53,228 bases of DNA. Source: a virus. The notes under the pieces were generated by a model, which searched no databases, was not told the DNA's origin, and saw only the letters and a program-made list of their open reading frames with translations. The translations under genes were made by a program, and so were the position numbers. Within the stretch, counting starts at the first letter, position 1. Every line of letters starts with the position of its first letter. The stretch lies in the IMG/VR virus record IMGVR_UViG_3300048029_000117, positions 1-53,228 of that record; one strand, written 5' to 3'. This document shows positions 31,512 through 41,894 of the stretch, piece by piece.

Positions 31512-32978
31512 ATGGTAGCAATAGTAACAGACCCGCTAAAACAATTAGTTGCGGATTTGATTAAAATAAACGATAGTGATGCAAATAATAATTACTATGC
31601 GGCGATTGGTCGTTCTGAACAGTGGAATACGACAGATACACCACCAACTCCACTAAGAAATTTAGCGGACGAAATAAAGTTTAGAAATTCTATGCAATCA
31701 GTAAAATTAATTGGTGATGTTTCAAGAGTTGTTCCTAGAGCAAACTGGACATCTGGTTCAGTATACGATGCATACGATGATGCATCAATAGGATATCCAA
31801 CAAATACTTATTACGTACTAAACAATAATCAACAAGTATACATGTGTCTTCGTCAAGGTAAAAGTGCGACTGGTGTAGTGCAAGTATCAACAGTAGAACC
31901 TAGTGGTGGTACAAATGGTACTCCATTTAGAGGAACTGATGGATATGTATGGAAGTTTTTGTATTCAATTAGTTCATTAGATGCAAGTAAGTTTCAATCT
32001 GCAAACTTTATACCTGTAAAATTAGTTGAAGGAATAGATACAAACTCTCCTGTTTCTGACCAAGAACAAAAAGGTGTGCAAGATGCGGCGATTAAAGGTC
32101 AAGTTGTAGGTTATGATATTATTACACCGGGTAATTACACTAGTACACCAACATTAACAATTGAAGGTGATGGTACTGGCGCACAAGCAACTGCGGTTTT
32201 GAGTAACAATCAAATTGTTGATGTAAAAGTTACAGATAGTTCAGACAACACTTTTAAACTTGCAAACATGGGACAAAATTATAACTATGCAAGTGTTAAA
32301 ATTACTGGTGGTGGTACTGTATCTGCAAAAGCACAGATTAGACCAATACTTTCACCTCCATTGGGACTTGGACATGACCCAACAGACGATTTAAAATCAT
32401 CATCATTGATGTTTAATGCTAAACCGACAGGTGAAGAAAGTCTTGACTTTATTATTGGACAAGATTTTAGACAAGTAGGATTATTAAAGAATCCAAAAGT
32501 TGATTCATCAGGAAATGTATTTAGACAGTTAATGGTTCAAGGTAGACATTATTCTGGTGATTCAGATTCTGGTGGTGGTACACTCTTTACTGCATCTACA
32601 GGTAGAGCAGTAAGAGGATTACAGTTAGCATCGCTTTCTAATAATTTTACAGAAGATAAAACAATTGTTGGTGGCACATCAGGCGCAAGAGCAATCGTAG
32701 ATAAAGATTCGGGTTCAGGTAGTGGAACTGCATTGTTCTATCATCAAAATGACTCAACAGGATTTGCAAACTTTATTGCTGGTGAGGCATTAACAGAATC
32801 AGATGGAACAGGTGGCGGTAACATAGAAGCATCATCTGGATATGATAGTGGTACTGCCGCATTTATAAAAGCAGAAGTGAATCCATTTACTGGTGATTTA
32901 CTGTATATTGATAATCGTGCGGCGATTACAAGGTCTGCAGAACAAACAGAAGATATTAAAATCGTAATACAGGTATAA
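31512..32978 (+). CDS. 8: gp8 baseplate wedge protein, enlarged
   Basis: 488 residues (T4 gp8 is 334). The family start YYAAIGRSEQWNTTDTPPTP and the C-terminal GDLLYIDNRAAITRSAEQTE are diagnostic. The middle contains an added module: GGTSGARAIVDKDSGSGS with FANFIAGEALTE, resembling the insert in gp53. T4 gp8 is a dimer joining wedge arms to gp10. AAGGAG upstream. Confidence 0.85.
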   Translation: MVAIVTDPLKQLVADLIKINDSDANNNYYAAIGRSEQWNTTDTPPTPLRNLADEIKFRNSMQSVKLIGDVSRVVPRANWTSGSVYDAYDDASIGYPTNTYYVLNNNQQVYMCLRQGKSATGVVQVSTVEPSGGTNGTPFRGTDGYVWKFLYSISSLDASKFQSANFIPVKLVEGIDTNSPVSDQEQKGVQDAAIKGQVVGYDIITPGNYTSTPTLTIEGDGTGAQATAVLSNNQIVDVKVTDSSDNTFKLANMGQNYNYASVKITGGGTVSAKAQIRPILSPPLGLGHDPTDDLKSSSLMFNAKPTGEESLDFIIGQDFRQVGLLKNPKVDSSGNVFRQLMVQGRHYSGDSDSGGGTLFTASTGRAVRGLQLASLSNNFTEDKTIVGGTSGARAIVDKDSGSGSGTALFYHQNDSTGFANFIAGEALTESDGTGGGNIEASSGYDSGTAAFIKAEVNPFTGDLLYIDNRAAITRSAEQTEDIKIVIQV

Positions 32979-32982
32979 TACT

Positions 32983-35900
32983 ATGGCAACAACATTTACT
33001 AAAAATACATTCGGAGTTACCTATAAAGATGACTTCGCAGATAGTGATAATTATCATAGAATATTATTCAATTCTGGTAGGGCAGTCCAAGCAAGAGAAC
33101 TTACACAAGCACAAACTATAACTCAAGAAGAACTTGCAAGACTTGGTAGACATGTATTTAAAGATGGTGCCGCAGTTAACCCTGGTGGTCCAACAATTGA
33201 TAACTCATATGAATTTGTTAAATTATCAAGCACTATTACAGATGACCAAGTTACTTCACTTGTTGGATTAGAATTTACTGGTGCTACATCAAGTATTAAA
33301 GCACGAGTTGTTCGAGTTGCACAAGCAGTTACAGACACTTCTTTAGCAGAATTATCTGCAAGTGTATCGGCAACTGGTGACCCTGCAACTCTTTTTGTGC
33401 AATATACCGAAAGTCCTAGTAATTTATCAGGTACTACACCTGTAAGATTTACTCCAGGAGAAAACATTACTTCTGGTGCAACAACTCTAACAGTTCAGTC
33501 AACAAACACTACTGCTAACCCGTCAACAGGACAAGGTACATTAGTCAGTAATGGTGCTGGTGATTTCTTTGTAAGAGGACATTTTGTTTTTGCTAAAAAC
33601 CAATCTATTTTATTAAGAAAGTATTCTAAGTTTCCAACAGAAGTAGTTGGTTTTGTAGTTACAGAAGATATAGTCACGTTTGCAGACGATGCCGCATTGT
33701 ATGATAATCAAGGTGCAGTACCAAATACCACTGCCCCAGGTGCAGACCGATATAGAATTAATTTAACACTTACAAGAAGTTCAGATGTTACAGGAACACA
33801 AAACTTTGTTTTCTATTGTGACGTAGTTGCTGGTGAGATAGTAGAACAAGTAACAGGTACAGATGACTATAATAAAATAGGTGATGTTCTTGCTTTGAGA
33901 ACAAGAGAAGAGTCAGGTAATTACATTGTTAATCCATTTAGATTGAGTTTAGAAGCAGATTCGGCAGGAGCATCTACAAATTTAATTGCAAACGTATCTT
34001 CAGGAACTGCATACATAAATGGATATCGTTGCAATAAAGAAAAACCAACAAAACTTGTTGTACCAAAACCAAGAACAACAACTACAATTAATAATGAAAC
34101 TGTTGGTGTAAATTATGGTTCATTTGTTACTTGTGATACTATTGAAGGTCTTATTCCTGTTGATGGTTCACGAGTAAATTTATCAACATCAACAACTAAT
34201 CCAGGTGCTAGTATTATTGGTACCGTAAGAGTTCGTTCAATAACAAAAGATGGTGCTAATTTCAGAGCATATCTTTACGATATAAAAATGAACTCTGGAG
34301 AAAACTTTAGAAGCACAAGAACAATTGGTACAGGCACGACAGACTTTTTGAAAATATTACTGACAGGTTCTCAAGCAGTATTAAAAGAAGGTAATAATAG
34401 TGCAATAGTATTCCCTACACCTAGAGTAAGGCCAAAAACTTTATCTGATATTAACTTTGAGGTACAGAGAGTCTTCGCTGGTACAGTAAGTTCAGGAACT
34501 GTTACGTTAACTGCATTAAGTGGAGAGACTTTTGTAAATACTGCTGATTGGATTGTTACTACAGATTCAAGTGGTGACAGAGTTGCTAATCCAACTTTTG
34601 GGTCAGTAGGGTCACAGTCATTAACTATTTCTGCATTGCCAGATGGAGCACACACAATTTATGCAAAAGTAAACAAAAGCAATGGTTCATCAAGAACAAA
34701 AACACTTGCAGAATCAACTGTCACTAGAGCGCCTATTACAAATGGTATTGCTGATGGAACTGCAGGACAATTAGTTTATGTAAAACTAGACCACCCAGAC
34801 ATTTACACAATTGAAGAAATAAAAGATGGTAGTTCAAGTGGTGCTGATATAAGTGCAAACTTTGATTTAGATAATGGACAAAGACCAGCATTTTATCAAA
34901 CTGGTAGAATTATTTTAAAATCAAGTGCAACTGCACCAAGTGGTAATGTTTATGTTAAATACAAACACTTTACACATGGTGCAACAGGTGACTTCTTCTC
35001 AGTAAATTCATATACTGGTCAAGTAGAATATGAAGACATTCCTGATTACAGACCAGACCAAAGAACAATTGTAAATTTAAGAGACGTAGTTGACTTTAGA
35101 GGTATAAAAGCATCTGATAGTGGTTCGTCTGCAGGTGCATTTACTCATACTCACGATTTACCTTCAACAGGTGACATTGTAAATACAGATATTGAATACT
35201 ATTTACCAAGAGCAGATAGAGTTGTTGCAAGTACTGATGGAACATTACAACTTATTTCGGGTCAGGCAGGTTTTGCTAGACAACTGCCACCTGTACCTGA
35301 AAATACTTTAAATTTATTTGAAGTAAATATGAATGGTTATGGTATATCAGATTCAGATGCTAGTGTAAAAACACTTAAGTATAAAAGATTTAGAATGCAA
35401 GACATTGCTAGACTTGAAGAAAGAATTGATGGATTAGAAGAAACAACTGCACTATCATTTTTAGAAGCACAAACAGAAAACTTATTAATTACTGATTCTG
35501 GTGGTACTGCCAGAACTAAGTCTGGTTTCTTAGTAGATAACTTTAACGATAGAGGTTTATCTGATGCTCAAGACCCAGATTATCGTGCATCTGTTGACCC
35601 TAGTACAAACACTTTACACCCACACGTTTCAACACAAAACATACCTTTAATATATGATTCTGGTAAATCTACAAATACTATATTAAAGGGTGATAATGTT
35701 TACTTGACACATACGGAAACTGATGCTATAGTACAAACACAAATTTCTGGCACAGAAAATATTAACCCATTTGCAGTAATAAGTAATGAAGGTCAAATCA
35801 GACTTTCTCCTGCATCTGATACATGGACAGATACTAAATATGACCCTGCAAAAGTTGTTAATCAAGAAGCAACTATTGACATTGGTGATGTTAATGGTCA

Positions 35901-38226
35901 AGGAAATCAAAATGCTCAAGCATTGAGAATGATATGGAATAGTGTTAGACTTAATGGTATTGTCGGTGGTGTTGGTAATTTAGACACAACTCCTTGGTTT
36001 GGTAACTGGGTATGGAACTGGGCAGGTATTGAAACTGCGACAACTACAAGTGTAACTGAAAGATTTACTTCTCAACAATCTCAAAATTTAGGTGGTGGTG
36101 GAGCATTACTTAGAACTACAGAAACTTTCTCACAAAGACAAGTTGTTGGTTCAGGAACAATAAATGAAATAATAGGTGACAGAACTGTATCGTTAACATT
36201 TATACCTTTCATGAGACCAAGATTAGTGTTCTTTAGAGCAGAAGGTTTAAGACCTGCAACTAGATACTATCCATTCTTTGATGGTGTGTCATTTGATAAT
36301 TTTGTAAAAGCAGAAACTTTTAAAGATGTTAGTGGACAAGAGTATAGAGGTAATCAGTATCAAAATTTAAATGCTCACCCTAATACTTCATCGACTTTAG
36401 TGACTGATGCTTCAGGTAAAGTAGAAGGTTCATTCTTAATACCATCTTCTGATACAAATAAATTTAGAGTTGGTGAAAGAGAATTTAAGTTATTAGATAT
36501 TTCTGTTGATGATGAACCATCTTCAACTTCTGTTGCTTCTGCAATCTTTACTGCTAAAGGCACATTAGATACTAGACAAGAAACTATACGTTCAACTAGA
36601 CTAACTGTTACTGCGACAAGACGTTGGGACACAGTCACATGGCATGACCCACTTGCACAATCATTTAGGGTAACTGCGCCAAATGGTATGTTTATAACTA
36701 AAGTACAATGTTATTTTGCTACTAAAGACGATGCTATTCCTGTACAATTACAAATAAGACCAATGGTTAATGGTCACCCAAGTTCATCACAAATTTTCCC
36801 AGGGTCATCTGTATTTGTTAATCCTGGAAGTGTAAATACTGCGACAGGTACTCAAGCAAATGCTCTTGCGGCACCAACAGATTTTGTTTTTGACGAACCA
36901 ATATTCTTAAATGCAGACACAGAATATGCAGTTGTACTGCTTTCAGATTGTACAAGTTATAATGCATATGTTGGTAGAACTTATGAATTTGAACTAGGTA
37001 GTACTGAGAAAAGAATTAACAAACAACCTTCAATGGGTAGTTTATTTAAATCACAAAATGGTACTACATGGGAACCAGACCAAACACAAGACTTGGCATT
37101 TAAAATATCTAAAGCACAATTTACGACTGCTGGTGGTACTGCAACATTTGAAAATGCAAGTGTGCCAAAACAAAAATTAATTAATAACCCAATACTAACT
37201 ACTGCAAGTAGTAAAGTCATAAATGTATTAATGCCAGACCATGGATTACATGTTAATGATACTGTCATGATTGAAGGTGTCAGTATTACTAATGGACAAA
37301 ATGGTATTGATTCTTCAGGTACTTTGAACCAAGGAAGTCTTCACGCCAAACATACTGTAACTGCAGTAGATGGTAATGGTTTTCAATTCAATGCGCCTCA
37401 GTCAGGAAATGCAAGTGCATCTGGTTATATAGGTGGTGATAATGTTACATGTACTAAAAACATAGAATTTGATATAGTTGTACCGACTATGGACACACTT
37501 TTACCAGAAGATACTACATTTAATTTAGGTGCGAAGTTTACTACAGGTAAATCTCTTGCTGGTTCAGAAACAAGATTTAGTAAAGATGATAATTTCTCAA
37601 ATGATATTAGACTAGGTGACGAGAACTTCTTCGATGCTCCTAGAATGATAGCACACGACTCAGATGAAGATGTTGAGTTAGGTGTAGGAACAGGACACGG
37701 TAATAAGTCTGTAGAATTACGAGCAACTATTGATACAATTAGAGCAGACGTTTCGCCAGTAATTGATACACAAAGATGTTCATTGACTACAATTCATAAT
37801 AGAATTGATAAACAAGCAAGTGGTGCCACAACAGGGTTTAATGTTCCGTTGTTTTTTACTGCTGAAACAGAACCTCAAGGTGGGTCACATATCAGTAAGC
37901 ATATAACTAGACCTATTACTTTACTAGAAGATGGAGTGAATTTAAAAGTAATATTTAATTCTCGTAGACCTGCAGAAGCAGATTTTGAAGTTTACTTTAG
38001 AACTGCAAATGAAGGTGTAAATATACACGAAGAACCATATACACTTATGCCATTAGAAAGTCCTGTTGGTGCAGACGAATCTAATTTCTTAGAATACAGA
38101 TATAATGCTCACCCTAATGAAATAGAAGCATTTAATCAGTATCAAATAAAAATTGTGTTTAGGTCAACAAACTCGTCTAAACCACCTTTATTTAAAGATT
38201 TAAGAGTTATAGCAGTTTCTACATAA
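32983..38226 (+). CDS. Giant virion structural protein, DUF4815-type (1,747 aa)
   Basis: 1,747 residues. The N terminus is characteristic: FGVTYKDDFADSDNYHRILFNSGRAVQARELTQAQ. Several hundred residues of Gly/Thr/Ser-rich beta sequence follow. Further blocks are FMRPRLVFFRAEGLRPATRY and WHDPLAQSFRVTAPNGMFITK with VQLQIRPMVNGHPS, which occur in the large structural proteins of marine T4-like phages. By position after gp8 it should be part of the outer baseplate or a fibre root. No sign of frameshift or internal stop over 5.2 kb. Stop overlaps the next start (TAATG). Confidence 0.7.
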   Translation: MATTFTKNTFGVTYKDDFADSDNYHRILFNSGRAVQARELTQAQTITQEELARLGRHVFKDGAAVNPGGPTIDNSYEFVKLSSTITDDQVTSLVGLEFTGATSSIKARVVRVAQAVTDTSLAELSASVSATGDPATLFVQYTESPSNLSGTTPVRFTPGENITSGATTLTVQSTNTTANPSTGQGTLVSNGAGDFFVRGHFVFAKNQSILLRKYSKFPTEVVGFVVTEDIVTFADDAALYDNQGAVPNTTAPGADRYRINLTLTRSSDVTGTQNFVFYCDVVAGEIVEQVTGTDDYNKIGDVLALRTREESGNYIVNPFRLSLEADSAGASTNLIANVSSGTAYINGYRCNKEKPTKLVVPKPRTTTTINNETVGVNYGSFVTCDTIEGLIPVDGSRVNLSTSTTNPGASIIGTVRVRSITKDGANFRAYLYDIKMNSGENFRSTRTIGTGTTDFLKILLTGSQAVLKEGNNSAIVFPTPRVRPKTLSDINFEVQRVFAGTVSSGTVTLTALSGETFVNTADWIVTTDSSGDRVANPTFGSVGSQSLTISALPDGAHTIYAKVNKSNGSSRTKTLAESTVTRAPITNGIADGTAGQLVYVKLDHPDIYTIEEIKDGSSSGADISANFDLDNGQRPAFYQTGRIILKSSATAPSGNVYVKYKHFTHGATGDFFSVNSYTGQVEYEDIPDYRPDQRTIVNLRDVVDFRGIKASDSGSSAGAFTHTHDLPSTGDIVNTDIEYYLPRADRVVASTDGTLQLISGQAGFARQLPPVPENTLNLFEVNMNGYGISDSDASVKTLKYKRFRMQDIARLEERIDGLEETTALSFLEAQTENLLITDSGGTARTKSGFLVDNFNDRGLSDAQDPDYRASVDPSTNTLHPHVSTQNIPLIYDSGKSTNTILKGDNVYLTHTETDAIVQTQISGTENINPFAVISNEGQIRLSPASDTWTDTKYDPAKVVNQEATIDIGDVNGQGNQNAQALRMIWNSVRLNGIVGGVGNLDTTPWFGNWVWNWAGIETATTTSVTERFTSQQSQNLGGGGALLRTTETFSQRQVVGSGTINEIIGDRTVSLTFIPFMRPRLVFFRAEGLRPATRYYPFFDGVSFDNFVKAETFKDVSGQEYRGNQYQNLNAHPNTSSTLVTDASGKVEGSFLIPSSDTNKFRVGEREFKLLDISVDDEPSSTSVASAIFTAKGTLDTRQETIRSTRLTVTATRRWDTVTWHDPLAQSFRVTAPNGMFITKVQCYFATKDDAIPVQLQIRPMVNGHPSSSQIFPGSSVFVNPGSVNTATGTQANALAAPTDFVFDEPIFLNADTEYAVVLLSDCTSYNAYVGRTYEFELGSTEKRINKQPSMGSLFKSQNGTTWEPDQTQDLAFKISKAQFTTAGGTATFENASVPKQKLINNPILTTASSKVINVLMPDHGLHVNDTVMIEGVSITNGQNGIDSSGTLNQGSLHAKHTVTAVDGNGFQFNAPQSGNASASGYIGGDNVTCTKNIEFDIVVPTMDTLLPEDTTFNLGAKFTTGKSLAGSETRFSKDDNFSNDIRLGDENFFDAPRMIAHDSDEDVELGVGTGHGNKSVELRATIDTIRADVSPVIDTQRCSLTTIHNRIDKQASGATTGFNVPLFFTAETEPQGGSHISKHITRPITLLEDGVNLKVIFNSRRPAEADFEVYFRTANEGVNIHEEPYTLMPLESPVGADESNFLEYRYNAHPNEIEAFNQYQIKIVFRSTNSSKPPLFKDLRVIAVST

Positions 38227-38441
38227 TGAATAGAGAAAGGTATATACAAGTTGAAGGTAATTCTGGACTTGTGAGAGACAGAACGACTGGCGCTATTTTA
38301 AATGCAAACTCAACTGAAATACAAAAAGCACGATTAAAAAAGAATAAGGAAAAACAACAAGAACAAGAAATACAAGAACTCAAAAAAGATGTTTCTGAAA
38401 TTAAAGTTCTGTTAACAAAATTAATAGAAAGAAATGACTGA
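38226..38441 (+). CDS. Small coiled-coil structural-operon protein (71 aa)
   Basis: 71 residues, TAATG-coupled to the giant structural gene. N-terminal YIQVEGNSGLVRDRTTGAIL is a conserved-looking block; the rest is a Lys/Glu/Gln-rich helix with heptads (EIQELKKDVSEIKVLLTKLIE). Similar small proteins lie in structural operons of marine T4-like phages. Might be a fibre chaperone or linker; function unproved. It overlaps the next gene by 8 bases. Confidence 0.6.
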   Translation: MNRERYIQVEGNSGLVRDRTTGAILNANSTEIQKARLKKNKEKQQEQEIQELKKDVSEIKVLLTKLIERND

Positions 38442-39846
38442 TAGTAATTTTACAAAAACTCTTACTACTGATAACTTTACACAGTTTATTAATAATACAA
38501 ACACAATTGGTAAAGAAGTTGGTGGTCTTGCAAGATTAACAACTACAGTTGATTCTGATTTAGTTGGTGCGATTAATGAGTTAGACTCAGACATTGGTGC
38601 CAGACCTCATACTAATTTAAATACAAACACAAAGAATATAACCGCGGCCATAAATGAAATACATACTGCTGGTAATGCCTCATTAGTCGGATTAACACCA
38701 GATAGTGCAAACAAACTTGGTGGTTTTAATGATAGTGCAGAACGAACCACTGTTGGTGGTGCATTAAACTCTTTATCTGCAGATGTTAGAACATTAGATT
38801 CTGACGTAGGTTCTTCTCGTGCAAAAACTACACTTACAACAACATCTAAAAATATTGTTGGTGGTATAAATGAATTAGATGCAGAAATAGGTGATTCTGC
38901 ATTAGATTCTGGATTCACTGGTATGACTATAAGAAGGGCAATAAATGCACTTGACTCAAACCATGATTCTGCAGTTACACAATTGAAAACAGATATTGGT
39001 AATGTCTTTAGATATCAAACAATAAGTGGTGATACTGGAAGTGACACGGTTGATAGTGCAAATGGTTCAATCGCAATTGTTGGAGACGGTATTATTCAAA
39101 CCACTATGTCAGGTAATAGATTACTTGTTGACCATACAGTAGTTGGTGCAACAGATGTTAATAATAGTGGTAATACATTTGTTCAAGATGTCACTATGGA
39201 TTCTGCGGGACATGTTACTGCAGTTTCAAGTGGTGCAGTTGCTATTACAAATACCGATGTATCTGCAGGTGCGGCGATTAATGCAGAAAAAATTCATGAC
39301 GGAACAGTATCGAATACTGAGTTTGGTCACTTAAATGGAGTGACTTCTGCGATACAAACTCAATTTAATGCGATTAGTTTTGACTCTTCGGGACTACAAA
39401 CCCAACTAAATGCATTAGATACTGCAAAAACAACTTTAACTGCAGTTTTCTCCGTGATTTATCCAGTGGGTTCAATTTATATCAATGCGGGTGTTTCTAC
39501 AAGTCCAGCAACTTTAATGGGTTTTGGAACTTGGTCTCGATATGGAGAAGGTAGAGTATTAGTAAGTCAAAGCGTTTCTGATACTGAATTTGATACTTTA
39601 AACGAAACGGGTGGTTCAAAAACACATACACTAACAGTATCAGAATTACCTTCTCACACTCACACTCATACAGTAAAAACAGGTCGTAGTTATAGTTCTT
39701 CAATAGGAGGGCCGCCTATTGTCCAAGGGAGTAATAACGTACTTTTAAACAGTTCCGAAGAAACAACATCAAGTACAGGTAGTGGTTCTGCTCACAACAA
39801 TTTACAACCGTATATAGTTGTATATATGTGGAGAAGAACCGCGTAG
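38434..39846 (+). CDS. Short tail fibre-like protein with tail-collar domain (gp12-type)
   Basis: 470 residues. The N terminus (DNFTQFINNTNTIGKEVGG, repeated VGAINELDSDIGARPHTN) is shared with the next gene. The C-terminal domain is a tail-collar/gp12 type: FSVIYPVGSIYINAGVST, GFGTWSRYGEGRVLV, SELPSHTHTHTV and a late HNNLQPYIVVYMW. The HTHTH cluster would bind metal between chains, as the His pair does in T4 gp12. Likely trimeric and receptor binding. Confidence 0.8.
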   Translation: MTDSNFTKTLTTDNFTQFINNTNTIGKEVGGLARLTTTVDSDLVGAINELDSDIGARPHTNLNTNTKNITAAINEIHTAGNASLVGLTPDSANKLGGFNDSAERTTVGGALNSLSADVRTLDSDVGSSRAKTTLTTTSKNIVGGINELDAEIGDSALDSGFTGMTIRRAINALDSNHDSAVTQLKTDIGNVFRYQTISGDTGSDTVDSANGSIAIVGDGIIQTTMSGNRLLVDHTVVGATDVNNSGNTFVQDVTMDSAGHVTAVSSGAVAITNTDVSAGAAINAEKIHDGTVSNTEFGHLNGVTSAIQTQFNAISFDSSGLQTQLNALDTAKTTLTAVFSVIYPVGSIYINAGVSTSPATLMGFGTWSRYGEGRVLVSQSVSDTEFDTLNETGGSKTHTLTVSELPSHTHTHTVKTGRSYSSSIGGPPIVQGSNNVLLNSSEETTSSTGSGSAHNNLQPYIVVYMWRRTA

Positions 39847-39848
39847 AA

Positions 39849-39856
39849 TATAAATA
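39849..39856 (+). promoter_or_regulatory. T4-type late promoter, leaderless arrangement
   Basis: TATAAATAGAGATATG: the ATG at 39862 begins five bases after the core. Confidence 0.7.
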
Positions 39857-39861
39857 GAGAT

Positions 39862-41547
39862 ATGGGCAGAAATACATCAATTAAAACATCAACAACTGAT
39901 AACTTTACTCAGTTAGTTGATAATATGAATAATCAGTCACTTGATGTAGGTGCAACTGGTAAGTTGACAACAACGGTAGATTCTGATATAGTAGGTGCAA
40001 TTAACGAACTTGATAGCAACATGGGTGCGAAAACAAGTTTGACAACTACGAATAAGACTAGTATAGTAAATGCAATCAATGAACTAGATTCAGACTTAGG
40101 ACAGTTATCGACACTAGCAAGTGATATTCGTGACTCTAATTTTGCAGTAAGCATAAACAAATTAAATACAAATGTTAGTCAACTTCTTGGTAGTTTATCT
40201 GGTTTAGATAGTGCTGGTGGAGATAGTGACACTAGGCGTGGTGGATTTGATGTTGCTGAACAAGTGACAGTAGTATCTGCCTTAAATGCTATTTCACAAG
40301 ATATTCAAAGACTTGATTCAGATATAAATCGAGAAGCGAGAATGACAACAACTGCAACCACTCTTCGTGGTGCAATCAACGAACTTGATTCTGATATTGG
40401 TGCAAGACCGCATACAAATTTAAATACTACTGCAAAAAATCTTGTTGATGCAATTAATGAAAACAAAGCATCATTAAATGCACTTGCAGTATTTAGAAAT
40501 ATTGCAACAGATAGTGGTTCTGGTTCAATTAGTGTTACAGTAGATAGTGCGAATGATACTTTGTCAGTTCTTGGTGGTAGTTCATTAAAAACTCTTGGGA
40601 TTGGTGGTAATAAAATACAAATAGACCACGATGTTACTGGCGCAAGTTCAGTAAATAATTCTGGCAATACTTTTATTCAAGATTTAACAATTGATGCGAA
40701 TGGCCATGTTACTGGTACTGCAAGTTCCGAGGCAGTAATCAATAATGGTACACTTACAGTTCAAGGTGGCACTAACATATCAGGAAGTGGTACTTTTACT
40801 GCAAATCAATCTGGTAATACTACAATTACACTTAACAATGATATCACAAATAATAATCAGTTGGCAAATGGTGCTAATTACATTACATCTTCGTCTGTAG
40901 GAAATGGTACACTTAGTATGTCTACTGGAACAAACTTAACTGGTTCTGCTTCATTTACTGCGAATCAGGGTGGTAGTTCAAGTTTTTCTGTAGGTATTTC
41001 TGCCACTCCTACTTTTACACAAGTATTTGCTCAACAATATAATAATTCTACAGTAGGTTATCTTTCAACTTCTAATAGTACTTATGCAAATAGGGCACCA
41101 GATGTTTGGAAAGAAGATAGAATAAGTGGTAGTGCATTTTCTGTTTCTTTGACACCTAGTGGTGGTACTACTCACCCAACTGCAACTGTTATTAGGGCAG
41201 GTGCAAATGGTACTAGTCACAGTGGTAATTATATTTATATAGGGTCTGGTACTTATTGGGTTTCTGCATGGTGTACACTAGCAAGAGTGGCAAGTGATAC
41301 TGCAGATAATTGTTCTATGTGGATAGGAAAAAGTACTAACTTAAATGGTCAATATGTTGTCGGTTCTGCAAATGCAATTGGAGACTGGAGTACGTCTATC
41401 TTTAAAGCAGAAGGTATTCTCTCTGGAGCAGGTTATTATGCAATAAGATTTTATTCAAATGAAACAATTAGATATAGGTATGCTAATGCTGGATATCCAG
41501 GCCATACTTATTGTTTTGCAAGAATAATGGCATGGAAAATGTATTAA
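39862..41547 (+). CDS. Tail fibre protein, paralogue with different C-terminal tip
   Basis: 561 residues. N-terminal and middle parts are clearly related to the upstream fibre (DNFTQLVDNMNNQS, VDSDIVGAINELDS, IDHDVTGASSVNNSGNTFIQ against VDHTVVGATDVNNSGNTFVQ). The C-terminal 130 residues are unrelated: Gly/Ser/Tyr-rich strands with SGNYIYIGSGTYWVSAWC, ending RIMAWKMY, likely a different receptor-binding tip. Has its own leaderless-type late promoter, so the two fibres can be expressed separately. Confidence 0.75.
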   Translation: MGRNTSIKTSTTDNFTQLVDNMNNQSLDVGATGKLTTTVDSDIVGAINELDSNMGAKTSLTTTNKTSIVNAINELDSDLGQLSTLASDIRDSNFAVSINKLNTNVSQLLGSLSGLDSAGGDSDTRRGGFDVAEQVTVVSALNAISQDIQRLDSDINREARMTTTATTLRGAINELDSDIGARPHTNLNTTAKNLVDAINENKASLNALAVFRNIATDSGSGSISVTVDSANDTLSVLGGSSLKTLGIGGNKIQIDHDVTGASSVNNSGNTFIQDLTIDANGHVTGTASSEAVINNGTLTVQGGTNISGSGTFTANQSGNTTITLNNDITNNNQLANGANYITSSSVGNGTLSMSTGTNLTGSASFTANQGGSSSFSVGISATPTFTQVFAQQYNNSTVGYLSTSNSTYANRAPDVWKEDRISGSAFSVSLTPSGGTTHPTATVIRAGANGTSHSGNYIYIGSGTYWVSAWCTLARVASDTADNCSMWIGKSTNLNGQYVVGSANAIGDWSTSIFKAEGILSGAGYYAIRFYSNETIRYRYANAGYPGHTYCFARIMAWKMY

Positions 41548-41556
41548 GGAGAAATA

Positions 41557-41874
41557 ATGGCAATTAATAGAACTGGGACAAATCCAACAAATGATGTAAA
41601 ATTACCGACAATTGATATAGAACCAGAAATAATGTTTCATATGTGTTCACTTTGGGAAACTGGTGCTATTGATAGTAATGGTGCAGTTCTAGATTCAGAA
41701 CAACTTGCAGATAAATCGACTTTAAATGAGAATTTAGAATTAATGTTTGAAATAACAACAAATCAAAGTGCAAGAATGATATCAGAATTTCAAGCAATGG
41801 ATTCAGATGCAAAATGTATGATTATTAGACCTGCTCATTGTTCGACTTATATTATGCCTGACTCAGACGGGTAA
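41557..41874 (+). CDS. Small protein of unknown function in fibre operon (105 aa)
   Basis: 105 residues, AAGGAG upstream. Acidic, mostly helical in its C-terminal half (LNENLELMFEITTNQSARMI), with Cys in IMFHMCSLW and AKCMIIRPAHCS. No known domain. Placed between two fibre genes, so it may be a fibre assembly chaperone; unproved. Confidence 0.6.
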   Translation: MAINRTGTNPTNDVKLPTIDIEPEIMFHMCSLWETGAIDSNGAVLDSEQLADKSTLNENLELMFEITTNQSARMISEFQAMDSDAKCMIIRPAHCSTYIMPDSDG

Positions 41875-41879
41875 TGTCA

Positions 41880-41887
41880 TATAAATA
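41880..41887 (+). promoter_or_regulatory. T4-type late promoter, near-leaderless
   Basis: TATAAATAG with the ATG (41895) eight bases after the core end, so the predicted start is about two bases before the ATG. Confidence 0.7.
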
Positions 41888-41894
41888 GTATATT

